Of a stretch of 64,000 bases of DNA, positions 39,311 to 47,831 are shown one piece after another. The DNA is from Acidiflorens sp963841945. Its GTDB lineage: Bacteria; Acidobacteriota; Terriglobia; Terriglobales; Acidobacteriaceae. Numbering within the stretch: the first letter of the stretch is position 1; each line of letters opens with the position of its first letter. The position numbers and the translations under genes were made by a program. The stretch covers positions 62,001 to 126,000 of the forward strand of contig CAWJFC010000005.1 of assembly GCA_963841945.1 (NCBI GenBank). Direction: 5' to 3'. A model generated the notes under the pieces. The model made no database searches, was not told the origin of the DNA, and saw only the letters and a list, made by a program, of their open reading frames with translations.

Positions 39311-40520
39311 GCCCAGAATTCTAGCACCACGTCGCGATTAGAATGGTGACCGCGAGAACGGCAGGCATGTGCAGATTCGAGCGACAGCCAAGACGTAACA
39401 TACCTCAAGTTGCCCAAAGACGGATGCGGTGACGGGTCACTGATGGGGTTTAAGATTGATGGGAACAGCGGCACGTTCGAAACGGCGCATAACGGGCCTG
39501 GAGGGCTGGGGGACAGACGAAACGTACCCCGGTTTCTCTCCCCGTACGACTGCCGCCGCCCGCTTCGATGTATCTTCCCAAATGTCGTCTCCCAATGCAC
39601 ACCCTGTCAACTTGACAAAATCCAGCCGCAGAAACCCCCTCAAACATAAGAAACGAAGCAAACAAGAAAGAGTAACTCCTTTACTCCCGGATACTTCGCT
39701 GTAACTTCCTCATACGAAAGCCGCGAACCAACAATCCGCGCTAACCCCAGCACGCTCATACGCCAAATGAAGATCGGCCCATAACCAGACAGTAAGTATC
39801 CCGCCCAGCGAAAATCCCCAATTCGTCCCCTTTCACGACGCCCAAAAACCAACTTTATTTTGTTCGCGGTTCCTTCGCCTCCAACCCCAAAAGTATATTA
39901 ACGATATTGTACGTACATGGACGAGGTGCCCCATTCAAGTCTTCTTTTGGCTTGGGAGGAAATTCATCTCAGAATCCCGCCGGCAAGAAACGAACCCGTC
40001 CCACTCAAATCGCTTGACTTAAGAATCGCGCCCTTCAAGAATTGAAATTGACAGAAGAAGCAAAGCAGCCGGATCAACCCACTGGTCGCCCTCTACTCCC
40101 GCCCAGGCGGGGAGCAAGACAAGTTCTTTGAGAACCTGCGCCGAAGAGCAGAATTGAGCCCAATAACTCTCATGCGCTCAATACTTTGCCGATAAGTCTA
40201 TATTTTCGAATACTTTGCAAAGCAAAAATTGGAAAATTGCAGAAAATCGATGTCAACTCAAAGAAAACACAATAGTTACAAGAAGTAAGTTTAAGTCCAT
40301 ATTCTCTCGTACTTTACAAGCCAACTTACTCTAAGTACAAGATTCTATTAGACCGAGCGTGAGGGGGGAGGGGGAGGGGGGTACCCCCCACGGTTGATTT
40401 ACGCAGACCGGTCGAATGGACACCAAGCGAAAGATCGCAACCCTCGCTCTTTCAAGTGATTGCTCAAAGCCAACCTGCACCCCGCCCGCTCCAGTTTCGC
40501 CGCTGGATTACAATTCCCGC
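39311..40520. other. Long AT-richer region without a supported gene
   Basis: About 1.2 kb upstream of the ATP synthase genes. It contains short frames only, none with a ribosome site and protein-like pattern. Present: a palindrome TGTACGTACA near 39909, an imperfect 31-bp direct repeat (40193-40223 and 40292-40322, 99 bp apart, about three-quarters identical), and a G-run block near 40361-40382 followed by CCCCCC. The low GC suggests decayed foreign DNA or a long regulatory region. Confidence 0.45.
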
Positions 40521-40817
40521 ATGCCACCTCCAGAGCCATCGGGGAAATCATCGAAAAAGAAGGACCCATTCGTTTCCCTAGCCCGCTATTCCGAGATTGG
40601 CTTCATCCTTCCTTCGGCTGTGCTTCTGGGATTTTTTCTCGGCAAACTGCTCGACTACTGGCTGCATACAAAATGGCTGTATCTAGCGGGACTTTTGTTC
40701 GGCGCAGTCGTTGGATTCTGGCAGGTAATCAGCATGGCTTTCGGCGCCTTCGGCAAAGAGTCCGGTTCAGGCCCTGAGAAGAACTCCGATTCCGGCTCTT
40801 CTTCCCGCCATGACTGA
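40521..40817 (+). CDS. AtpZ/AtpI-family protein (F0F1-ATPase gene-1 type)
   Basis: About 98 residues from the ATG at 40521; the frame opens at 40416, but that upstream part looks non-coding. A short charged N-terminus (SGKSSKKKDP) precedes two transmembrane helices: YSEIGFILPSAVLLGFFLGK and YLAGLLFGAVVGFWQVISMA, with the conserved Gly-rich G-F-F-L-G-K-L-L-D turn. Proteins of this type head many ATP synthase operons and help assemble the c-ring or move Mg2+. It overlaps the next gene by 8 bp. Confidence 0.82.
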   Translation: MPPPEPSGKSSKKKDPFVSLARYSEIGFILPSAVLLGFFLGKLLDYWLHTKWLYLAGLLFGAVVGFWQVISMAFGAFGKESGSGPEKNSDSGSSSRHD

Positions 40818-41337
40818 GCCAACGCCTGACGAGCCGATGCCTGACAGCGCTTCCGCTGACCAGGCTCCATCTTCAGAGCATTCTCCCGCCGAACTTTCCC
40901 CCGCCGAGCTTTCTCCCGCCGATCTTCCTCCCGCCGATCTGCGCCTGCAAGCCTTCAACGACCGCGCGCTCGCGCGCATGTTCCGAACCATGCTGGTCGT
41001 GAGTGCTTTACTGGTCGCGCCAGCCTTCTGGAAATACAGAGCCGCGGGCGCAATCGGATTCGCCGCTGGTGCGATCATCTCCTGCATCAACTTCCGGGCC
41101 CTTCAGCGCAGCGTCGAGGCTCTCGCCGACCGCATCGTCAATCGCCAGAGCCACGAAAAGGGCGGACAGATCGTGCTCCGCTTCATCCTCCGTTACGCGT
41201 TGGTTGGAGCCGCTGCCTATGCTATATTCAGAGGTTCCGCCTTGGCTTTCCATGGTTTCCTCTGGGGGCTATGCCTGCCCGTAGCGGCCATGATGATCGA
41301 GGCGGCGTTCGAGACGTACGCGGCATTTCGCAAGTAG
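40810..41337 (+). CDS. ATP synthase I-like membrane protein
   Basis: A 175-residue protein. Residues 1-45 are acidic and repetitive (HSPAELSPAELSPADLPPAD). The rest has four hydrophobic segments, among them MFRTMLVVSALLVAPAFWKY, AIGFAAGAIISCINFRALQR, IVLRFILRYALVGAAAYAIF and WGLCLPVAAMMIEAAFETYA. Topology and position between atpZ-like and atpB genes fit the ATP-synt_I (UncI) family, an assembly factor of the c-ring. Overlapping start with the previous gene implies coupled translation. Confidence 0.75.
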   Translation: MTEPTPDEPMPDSASADQAPSSEHSPAELSPAELSPADLPPADLRLQAFNDRALARMFRTMLVVSALLVAPAFWKYRAAGAIGFAAGAIISCINFRALQRSVEALADRIVNRQSHEKGGQIVLRFILRYALVGAAAYAIFRGSALAFHGFLWGLCLPVAAMMIEAAFETYAAFRK

Positions 41338-41526
41338 CTGCGAGCTTCGAGCCATAAGCTCCGAGCGAAACGAATACGGCGAACTTTAGGTTTTGATCTT
41401 GATTTTGTTTGCTAATAGCTAGAAGCTCATAGCTGGTTTCGCTTTTGCTTTTGTTTGCTCGTAGCTCGAAGCTCGTAGCTGGTTTTGATTTTGCTCGCTC
41501 GAAGCTCATAGCTCGAAGCTTCTTTT
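41338..41526. repeat. Multiple GCTCGAAGCTCGTAGCT-type repeats before atpB
   Basis: At least four partial copies: GCTGCGAGCTTCGAGCCATA (41338), GCTAGAAGCTCATAGCT (about 41417), GCTCGTAGCTCGAAGCTCGT (about 41458) and GCTCGAAGCTCATAGCTCGA (about 41498). Separated by TTTTGATTTTG-like words. Inverted copies can fold on each other. Confidence 0.75.
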
Positions 41527-42282
41527 ATGGAACAACTTACTTTTACTAAATTCCTCAACCACCTCCTCGGCCCGGCCGTGACCGCGCTGCTTGAAAAGCT
41601 CGGCATTCATCCGGCTCACCCGACCCATCCCATCAATAACCCTCTTGCCATGGAATTGCTGGTCGTGATCGTGCTCACGATTCTTTTCGTTGCGGTCCGG
41701 ATGCGCCTATCGGTCGAAAAACCAGGCGGATTGCAGCATACCTTCGAGGGCATTCACGGCTTCATCGATGGTCTTGCCTGCGAGATTATTGGCCACGACG
41801 GACCCAGGTTCGTCCCCTATCTGACGGTTCTTGGGATGTTTATCCTGTCTTGCAATCTGTTGGGCCTGGTTCCGGGGCTGGAATCGCCTACAGCCGTCGA
41901 GCAGGTGCCGCTCGGCGCCGCTATCCTGACATGGCTTTACTACAATTATGCCGGGCTGCGCGCCAATGGCCCGATCGGATACCTGAAGCACTTCATCGGG
42001 CCGCAGGAAGGCATGCCATGGATCGTGCGCATTTTGTTGCCGATTCTCATTTTTCCGATTGAGATCTTCAGTCACACAGCTCGCATGCTCTCACTTAGCG
42101 TTCGTCTTTTTGCCAACATGTTCGCAGGCGAGATGGTGACGCTGGTGTTTTTCTCGCTGGTTCCGATCGGTATTCCCATTGTTTTTGAGGGCCTGCATAT
42201 CGGTGTGTCGTTTATTCAAACGTATATTTTCATTTTGTTGCCCGCCGTTTATCTCGGCGAAGCGGTAGCGCACGAACATTAA
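41527..42282 (+). CDS. atpB: ATP synthase Fo subunit a
   Basis: A 251-residue protein with five to six transmembrane helices. The diagnostic helix MLSLSVRLFANMFAGEMVTL carries the essential Arg facing the c-ring; LLPAVYLGEAVAHEH closes the protein. VLGMFILSCNLLGLVPGLES is the typical Asn-Leu-x-G-L-x-P helix. With AtpE it forms the ion channel. No atpF (stator b) or F1 genes follow; they must be elsewhere. Confidence 0.96.
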   Translation: MEQLTFTKFLNHLLGPAVTALLEKLGIHPAHPTHPINNPLAMELLVVIVLTILFVAVRMRLSVEKPGGLQHTFEGIHGFIDGLACEIIGHDGPRFVPYLTVLGMFILSCNLLGLVPGLESPTAVEQVPLGAAILTWLYYNYAGLRANGPIGYLKHFIGPQEGMPWIVRILLPILIFPIEIFSHTARMLSLSVRLFANMFAGEMVTLVFFSLVPIGIPIVFEGLHIGVSFIQTYIFILLPAVYLGEAVAHEH

Positions 42283-42290
42283 AATCTGGG

Positions 42291-42366
42291 TCACAGGTGA
42301 CGGGTCACAGGAAAATCGCGTACAAAGAGATTTTCCTGTGACCGGTGACCTGTAATCTGTCACCTG
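42291..42366 (+). repeat. Long hairpin between atpB and atpE
   Basis: Inner stem of 15 bp: GGTCACAGGAAAATC (42303-42317) with GATTTTCCTGTGACC (42329-42343), loop of 11. Outer arms CAGGTGAC (42294-42301) and GTCACCTG (42359-42366) also pair. No T-run follows. It could protect or process the mRNA so that atpE is made in excess, which is inference. Confidence 0.8.
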
Positions 42367-42443
42367 CCTCTAGCGTGAGGGCTCCGGCTCAAAGAGCACG
42401 GCGTCAACCACCCACTGGCGGCAATTCATAAGGAGAAAAGCAA

Positions 42444-42755
42444 ATGCGAAAAATGATGATGTTGGTTTTGTTCCTGTTGTTCTGTTCGATTTTTGCGGTG
42501 CCTGCCTTCGCGCAGACCGGCGCGGGTGCGACCGGCGCCACGAATTGGGTCGCCATCACCTCCGGGTTCGCGATTGCCATCGCCGCCGGCCTGGCCGCGC
42601 AAGGCCAGGGACGCGCCGCGTCTTCGGCTTGCGAAGCTCTCGGACGCAATCCCGCAGCGCGCGCCGGCATTCAGGTGGCGCTCATTCTCGGTCTCGCCTT
42701 CATCGAGTCGCTCGTGCTCTTCACGCTGGTTATTATTTTCGTGAAGGTCGCATAA
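42444..42755 (+). CDS. atpE: ATP synthase Fo subunit c with N-terminal signal-like segment
   Basis: A 103-residue proteolipid, about 25 longer than a minimal subunit c. The extra N-terminus (MLVLFLLFCSIFAVPAFAQ) looks like a cleavable signal peptide. Helix 1 is VAITSGFAIAIAAGLAAQGQ; the polar loop has EALGRNPAA; helix 2 is IQVALILGLAFIESLVLFTL with the ion-binding Glu88. Gln55 and Ser89 align with positions that are Na+ ligands in Na+-type rings, but the next residue is Leu, so ion choice is unclear. AGGAG lies 8 bases before the ATG. A strong terminator follows. Confidence 0.95.
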   Translation: MRKMMMLVLFLLFCSIFAVPAFAQTGAGATGATNWVAITSGFAIAIAAGLAAQGQGRAASSACEALGRNPAARAGIQVALILGLAFIESLVLFTLVIIFVKVA

Positions 42756-42782
42756 GCGCACAGCGAAAGTTCCTATCAAGAG

Positions 42783-42818
42783 AATGGCCTCTGCTGGGCA
42801 GAGGCCATTTGATTTTTT
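42783..42818 (+). terminator. Rho-independent terminator after atpE
   Basis: Perfect 12-bp stem AATGGCCTCTGC / GCAGAGGCCATT (42783-42794 and 42798-42809), loop TGG, then TGATTTTTT. It ends the atp operon 28 bases after the atpE stop. Confidence 0.92.
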
Positions 42819-42860
42819 AGGTTTGACTGGGAACTGAGAACCGAGAACTGTTATTGAAGA

Positions 42861-45620
42861 TCACATCAGATTCTTGCGCTCGCCGTCCCACTCGTGTCCG
42901 CGCGTTGTGTCGGAAGCCCTATCCAGCGCCTCGACCAGAACTCGCCGCAGACGATAACGGCTGTCCAGGTCCATATTCACGAATTCAAAGCCGATCTCGT
43001 TAACGCGCGCGCGCCGCAGCAAAACTTGCGCGCGGATCTTCTTGACCCCGACCGCGATTTCCACGTTCGCTTCCGAGCCCACCCGCAGATTATCGCTGCG
43101 CGTGCCCATTCCGCCGCCCAGGCTCATCTCGCGCATCACGATATTCGATTTTCCCCACGAACTGGAGAGCGTGGCCGACAACGTCCGCGGCAGAATGATC
43201 CGCTCGTAGCGGCGCTGCCGAACCCAGGGACATCCCAGGGCGGAATCCAGCGGCGCGACGGCCAGTTCCGCCGTCTCCAATCCGCTCTCGGTAAGCGCCT
43301 GCGTGCCAAAGCGCGGATCGATCTTCGAGAGCGATTGCACGGCGGCAATGCGCAGTTCGCGATGCTGCGAATAGCCGATGAACTTCTTGTCTTCGACAAT
43401 CCCGCGCAGAATCGGAACTGCATCGACCTCGCGCAGCCGTCCCAGCGATTCGATCGCCTTCAACTGCACGAACGGCGAGCGGGATTCGGATTCGCCCGCG
43501 GTAGCCAGCGCAATCAGCGGACCGCTCGCGCCGCGATCCTGGCTCATGCCGATCTCGTCGATCGTCTCGGGCAGAATCAGCAGATCGAGCAGCTCGAGCA
43601 GTTCGAGCAGCGTTCGACCGCGGTCCGGGGCGTTCGCGTAAGCGATCTGGCGGACGATGATGTCCTGATAAAAACGATTGAATTCACCCATGCGGCCGGG
43701 CAGAAGTTCCAGCAGCGAGTGCGGGTCGAGGCGGCTCAGCAGTCCAACCGCCGATGCCGCCTGACGCGGCTGGCCGGTCTTCAATACCTCGCGCAGATCG
43801 GTGTAGGCGGTCTGTCCCAGTTCGCTCACAAGATCGATAATGCGATCGCACTCATCGCGCTTCTGGGAGCGGAAGAAACGATCGGCAAAGTGCTCCACCG
43901 AACTCTTCGGCAACTCCTGCAGCACTTCGACAATGTCTTCCGGCACGACATCGCTGTTGATCGCCTCTTCGATCATCTCCGGCAGGCGATTTTCAATACC
44001 GACGCGCGAGCGCAGATCCTGTGCCAGCGCCGGCCTTTCCTGCGCGACTCTTTCAAATGAGGAGCAGAGCGCCGCAATCGCTTTGTATTTCTTGCGCGAG
44101 CATGCTTCCTGTCCAAAGCGGGTAATCGAAGCGCTCATCATGCTCTGGATTTCCGGATCGGGTTCGCGGGCGATTTTCTCGCCGAGCATACCGATGGCGT
44201 CCATCATCACGTGCACCGGCGCATCGGCGTAAAGATCGGCGAGTTGCGCCAGTCCGGTCGCCGTCTTGCGGCGCGGATCGCCCTCTTTCGCTTCGAGGCC
44301 GGTACAGTAGTTCTGAAGAATTTTGCCCGCCAGTTCGTCGTCCTCACGCTCGAAGAGCAACTCCACAAACTGCCGGATGTTGCGTGGCGGCACGCACGCC
44401 GCTTCATTCGAGAGCAGCACGCTCTTCTTGCCTTGTTCCGGAATCTCCGCCCAGAACATGCGGTCCAGAATGTCGGCATGGGACTCGACCAGAATCCCGG
44501 CCTTCGACATCTTCTCTTCCTGAACGCGCAGAATTTGCCGCAGCGTGTCCATCTGGCGGCTCAGGTGCTCCATCATTTCGTGGACGGCATTCACCTTGAC
44601 GTCGCCGCGCTGATACCGATCAAGCGCAAACTTGATGGCCATGCTCTCGGCCGCTTTCATCAGCAGCGGCGTGTCGTGGCCAGCGTCGCTGGTGGTGGCT
44701 TGCGAAGCGAGGCCTTCGAGCAACTGGGCAAGGTTGATCTTGGTGTTCTCCGACATCGCCGTCAGTTCGGTCTTCACCTGCTCCGGCGAGGCATTCGGGT
44801 CCTGCATGGCTTGCCCAAAATGGGTCAGCAGGCGAATCGCGCGGACCACTTCCTCTTCCTGAAGCGGAACAACGCTGCTGCCGTTCCAGGCTGGTCCCGT
44901 TCCGGTTCCAGCCCCGGTTCCAGTTCCGGTCCCCGAGCCGGTGCCCGTTCCCGTTCCGCTCCCGGCGCCGCCTGCAATGGGAACATTCGGCACCATGCCG
45001 AGGGGCGCGCCGCCGGGTTCTCCCGTGCCGGTGCTCGCACCCTGCGCGGCCGCGATCAACTGCAGGAGCTTTTGCGGATCGTTAAGCCACTGCTTGAACT
45101 CTGGACCGATCGACTGTGCCGCCAGTTGTGCGGCGATCGATAGCTCGCCTGTGGTGGGATCCGCGGCGATGAACTTCACTTCATTGATACGGATCGAGGA
45201 GGTCTTGCTTTCGGCGAGCGTCTCCTTGATTTGTTTCGCAAAATCCTGCGCCTTCGAGCCTCCCATGGCAAACGCCCGCACCAGGCGCGTGAAATCATCC
45301 AGCGTTACTTTGTTCGAGAACAAAATGCTGGAGAGTCCCGCGGCGTTGAGGAGTTGCGCAAAACTGCGCTCGGCTTGCCCGGTTTCAAGCGGAATACCAT
45401 CGAGCAGCAGCTTGTCGTCGGAAACGCCGAGCACAAATCCGCTGTCCTGATTTTTGGGAATTGCTTCCTGGAGTTCTTTCCATGCGGTGTCGAACTGCGA
45501 GTGGGTCCGCTTGTGGTTCGTTCCATACAGCCGGGTGTACTTAATCAGGATGTTGAGGCTGTGGAGAAACGCCCGCGCAGACGCGCTGCGGCCTGCATCG
45601 ATGTGACTGGCGTTCGGGAT
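42861..45620 (-). CDS. HEAT-repeat protein with C-terminal PilZ-like domain; unusual start
   Basis: The first standard start is GTG at 45434 (857 residues), but the frame stays open and protein-like for 62 more codons (SHIDAGRSASARAFLHSLNI, then RLYGTNHKRTHSQFDTAWKE) up to ATC at 45618-45620, which has GAGGAGG (minus strand, 45626-45632) 5 bases before it. No ATG, GTG or TTG exists in this stretch. Middle: a Gly/Thr/Ser linker (GSGTGTGTGSGTGTGTGAGT) and helical HEAT-like repeats (about residues 300-750). C-terminus: PilZ-like RQRRYERI and EMSLGGGMGT, candidate cyclic-di-GMP contacts. Probably cytoplasmic; role unknown, perhaps c-di-GMP-responsive scaffold. The start could also be a sequencing error (ATG read as ATC). 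Confidence 0.78.
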   Translation of the reverse strand: MPNASHIDAGRSASARAFLHSLNILIKYTRLYGTNHKRTHSQFDTAWKELQEAIPKNQDSGFVLGVSDDKLLLDGIPLETGQAERSFAQLLNAAGLSSILFSNKVTLDDFTRLVRAFAMGGSKAQDFAKQIKETLAESKTSSIRINEVKFIAADPTTGELSIAAQLAAQSIGPEFKQWLNDPQKLLQLIAAAQGASTGTGEPGGAPLGMVPNVPIAGGAGSGTGTGTGSGTGTGTGAGTGTGPAWNGSSVVPLQEEEVVRAIRLLTHFGQAMQDPNASPEQVKTELTAMSENTKINLAQLLEGLASQATTSDAGHDTPLLMKAAESMAIKFALDRYQRGDVKVNAVHEMMEHLSRQMDTLRQILRVQEEKMSKAGILVESHADILDRMFWAEIPEQGKKSVLLSNEAACVPPRNIRQFVELLFEREDDELAGKILQNYCTGLEAKEGDPRRKTATGLAQLADLYADAPVHVMMDAIGMLGEKIAREPDPEIQSMMSASITRFGQEACSRKKYKAIAALCSSFERVAQERPALAQDLRSRVGIENRLPEMIEEAINSDVVPEDIVEVLQELPKSSVEHFADRFFRSQKRDECDRIIDLVSELGQTAYTDLREVLKTGQPRQAASAVGLLSRLDPHSLLELLPGRMGEFNRFYQDIIVRQIAYANAPDRGRTLLELLELLDLLILPETIDEIGMSQDRGASGPLIALATAGESESRSPFVQLKAIESLGRLREVDAVPILRGIVEDKKFIGYSQHRELRIAAVQSLSKIDPRFGTQALTESGLETAELAVAPLDSALGCPWVRQRRYERIILPRTLSATLSSSWGKSNIVMREMSLGGGMGTRSDNLRVGSEANVEIAVGVKKIRAQVLLRRARVNEIGFEFVNMDLDSRYRLRRVLVEALDRASDTTRGHEWDGERKNLM

Positions 45621-45800
45621 AGCGGCCTCCTCGAGATGAGCGTGTTATTAAGCCTATGCCGGAAAGTGACCATACGCACGATTACGCAGGTAATGGCGAC
45701 GGACGGTAAGCGGCAAGCGTAACCGAACCGCGGGACATGCACTGCTGGGTGCCAATGGCGCTACGCTAGAATGAAACTGCCTTCCTTTTGGCCTTAATCC

Positions 45801-46538
45801 ATGCAGATTCGCGTGCTTTTTTTCGGAGTTCTGAAAGACCTGGTCGGGCGCTCCACCGATGTTGTCGACCTGCCCGAAGGCTCGCGTCTGAATGACGTTT
45901 TTTCGCACTATGCCCGACAAACTCCGCGCATCGAGCCCATGCGGAGCGCACTCGCCTTCTCGGTGAATCAGGAATACGCGTCGGCAGATCGCGAGCTTTT
46001 CCCGGGCGATGAAGTGGCGCTGCTACCTCCCGTGAGCGGTGGGGCAATCGACGCCGGGCCGGGCGATGGCGTGGTTCGCATCGTGCGCGAGCCCATTGCG
46101 AGAGAGGCTGTGCTGGCCAACCTTAAGCAGCCGGAAGATGGCGCGGCCGTCGTCTTCGAAGGTGTGGTGCGCAACCACACGCGCGGACGCCGCACGCTTT
46201 ATCTGGAATACGAAGCCTACGAAGCGATGGCGCTCAAACAGATGGAGGGCTTGGCATTGGAAGCGCGCCAGCGCTTTGCGGTACGCGCGGTATCGATCAT
46301 CCACCGCCTGGGTCGTCTCGAGATCGGCGAAACGAGCGTGCTGATTGTGGTCGCCTCAGCCCATCGCGGCGCGGCCTTCGAGGCTTGCCGCTGGATCATC
46401 GACACCCTGAAAAAAACCGTCCCGATCTGGAAGAAGGAGTACTTTGAAGATGGCGCGGTTTGGGCCGATGGAGAACCATTTCCAGAAGAAATCCGCCTCT
46501 CGGGAGACACAGGCGGAGCCAAGACCGCATCCAAATGA
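45801..46538 (+). CDS. MoaD-MoaE fusion, molybdopterin synthase
   Basis: A 245-residue fusion. Residues 1-81 are the MoaD ubiquitin-like sulfur carrier, ending LLPPVSGG (Gly80-Gly81), whose last Gly normally must be free to form a thiocarboxylate. Residues about 90-235 are MoaE: VVFEGVVRNHTRGR, then IHRLGRLEIGETSVLIVVAS, HRGAAFEACRWIIDTLKKTV and PIWKKE with the catalytic Lys. The enzyme inserts two sulfurs into cyclic pyranopterin monophosphate to make molybdopterin. As in mycobacterial MoaX, cleavage after Gly81 would be needed. The stop overlaps the next gene (ATGA). Confidence 0.93.
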   Translation: MQIRVLFFGVLKDLVGRSTDVVDLPEGSRLNDVFSHYARQTPRIEPMRSALAFSVNQEYASADRELFPGDEVALLPPVSGGAIDAGPGDGVVRIVREPIAREAVLANLKQPEDGAAVVFEGVVRNHTRGRRTLYLEYEAYEAMALKQMEGLALEARQRFAVRAVSIIHRLGRLEIGETSVLIVVASAHRGAAFEACRWIIDTLKKTVPIWKKEYFEDGAVWADGEPFPEEIRLSGDTGGAKTASK

Positions 46539-47539
46539 ATATCTGCCCAATGGAAAATCTTCGAGTCACGAGCCGCGCTCTGCGGCCTAGCCGCCACGAA
46601 TCATTCTCAAAGGTATTGGCTCATGGCTCAAGGCTGATCGCTTACTTACTGGTTCCGTCACTTCTTGTTGGCACGACCCTGGCGCAAGAGCCAGAAACCA
46701 CCCTCAAGGTTGACGTCAAGCTGGTCAACGTGTTTGTGACCGTCACCGATCCACATGGCGCACCGGTCGCGTCGCTGCAAAAAGAAAACTTTCAACTCCA
46801 AGAGAACGGCAAGGAGCAAAAGATTGCGGTCTTCAGCAAGGAGTCGGCGATTCCGCTTTCGATCGTTCTCGGCATTGACACCAGCCTGAGCACCCGCAAG
46901 GATCTGCCGCTCGAACTGGCGTCGGCCCGCAAGTTTTCGCACACGATCGTGCGGCCGCAGGATGGGCTCGCGGTCTACAAATTTAGCGAGGAGGTCGATC
47001 AGGTGGTGCCCTTCACCTCCGATTTGAAGAAGATCGACTCGGGCATCGAACACATCCGCAACGGCTCGGCCACTGCGCTTTACGACGCGATCTTCCTGGG
47101 CTCGCAGGCCCTCAGCAAGCGCGACGGCCGGAAGGTGATGGTTGTCATTACCGATGGCGGCGACACGGTCAGCCAGGTCGATTACAAGGAGGCGCTGCGC
47201 GCGGCACAGGAAGCCGAAGCAATCATCTACAGCATTATCGTGGTGCCCATCGAGGCCAGCGCCGGCCGCGATACCGGCGGCGAGCACGCCCTCATCACAA
47301 TTTCAGGAGACACCGGCGGCAAGTATTACTATGCGACTTCCATTTCCCAGCTGGATGACGCCTTCCGCAAGATCAGCGACGAACTGCGCACGCAGTATCT
47401 GTTGGCCTACTATCCCTCCGACCGCTATTCGGATTCCGATTTCAGGCGCGTGCAGGTGAGTCTGGCAAATCCTCCCGCGGGCGGCCCGTTTCAGGTACAC
47501 AATCGAGCGGGCTATTACACCAGAAAAGGGACGTTCTGA
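46535..47539 (+). CDS. Exported acidobacterial VWFA-domain protein
   Basis: About 334 residues from the ATG at 46535 overlapping the moaDE stop; the frame is open from 46460, and ATG at 46550 is another option. A signal segment (RLIAYLLVPSLLVGTTLAQE) is followed by a beta domain (LKVDVKLVNVFVTVTDPHGA, then PVASLQKENFQLQENGKEQK) and a von Willebrand A domain with a MIDAS site (VLGIDTSLST: D-x-S-x-S with Thr first) and VMVVITDGGDT. This is the VWFA-related family expanded in Acidobacteria. It probably binds a protein partner in the periplasm. Ends AGYYTRKGTF. Confidence 0.88.
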   Translation: MNICPMENLRVTSRALRPSRHESFSKVLAHGSRLIAYLLVPSLLVGTTLAQEPETTLKVDVKLVNVFVTVTDPHGAPVASLQKENFQLQENGKEQKIAVFSKESAIPLSIVLGIDTSLSTRKDLPLELASARKFSHTIVRPQDGLAVYKFSEEVDQVVPFTSDLKKIDSGIEHIRNGSATALYDAIFLGSQALSKRDGRKVMVVITDGGDTVSQVDYKEALRAAQEAEAIIYSIIVVPIEASAGRDTGGEHALITISGDTGGKYYYATSISQLDDAFRKISDELRTQYLLAYYPSDRYSDSDFRRVQVSLANPPAGGPFQVHNRAGYYTRKGTF

Positions 47540-47831
47540 AGTAAAGCTCCAAGCTCGCAGATCCAAGTCCACGCAAGTCAACCAATAAGTTCCAGATCCG
47601 CGAGAATCCGTGAAATCCGCGGAGAAGAAGTTCACCCAAGCGGATCCCTCGCCTTTCCTTTGAGCTTTGAGCTCGGAGCTGAGAGCTTGGGGTTGCCCTA
47701 CAAAAATCGCAGACATCGCGCCGGTTCCGCGACCGCATCTAGTAAACTGTTCTATTCCATTTCAGTGGAAACTAAGACCTTTAGACGCGGAATTGGTTTT
47801 CTGTTCTGTCGGTGATTCTGCTCCCAGGAGA
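47540..47831. other. Intergenic region before the TonB-dependent receptor
   Basis: About 290 bases. The receptor frame is open through part of this region, but its composition (including GAGCTTTGAGCTCGGAGCTG, a repeat-like word at 47659-47678) is not protein-like. The receptor promoter should be here; I cannot place it. Confidence 0.4.

Noticed and set aside
39456..39704. Short overlapping frames in the AT-rich region upstream of the atp genes
   Set aside because: Several frames overlap on both strands without ribosome sites or recognisable pattern; none is better than the others.
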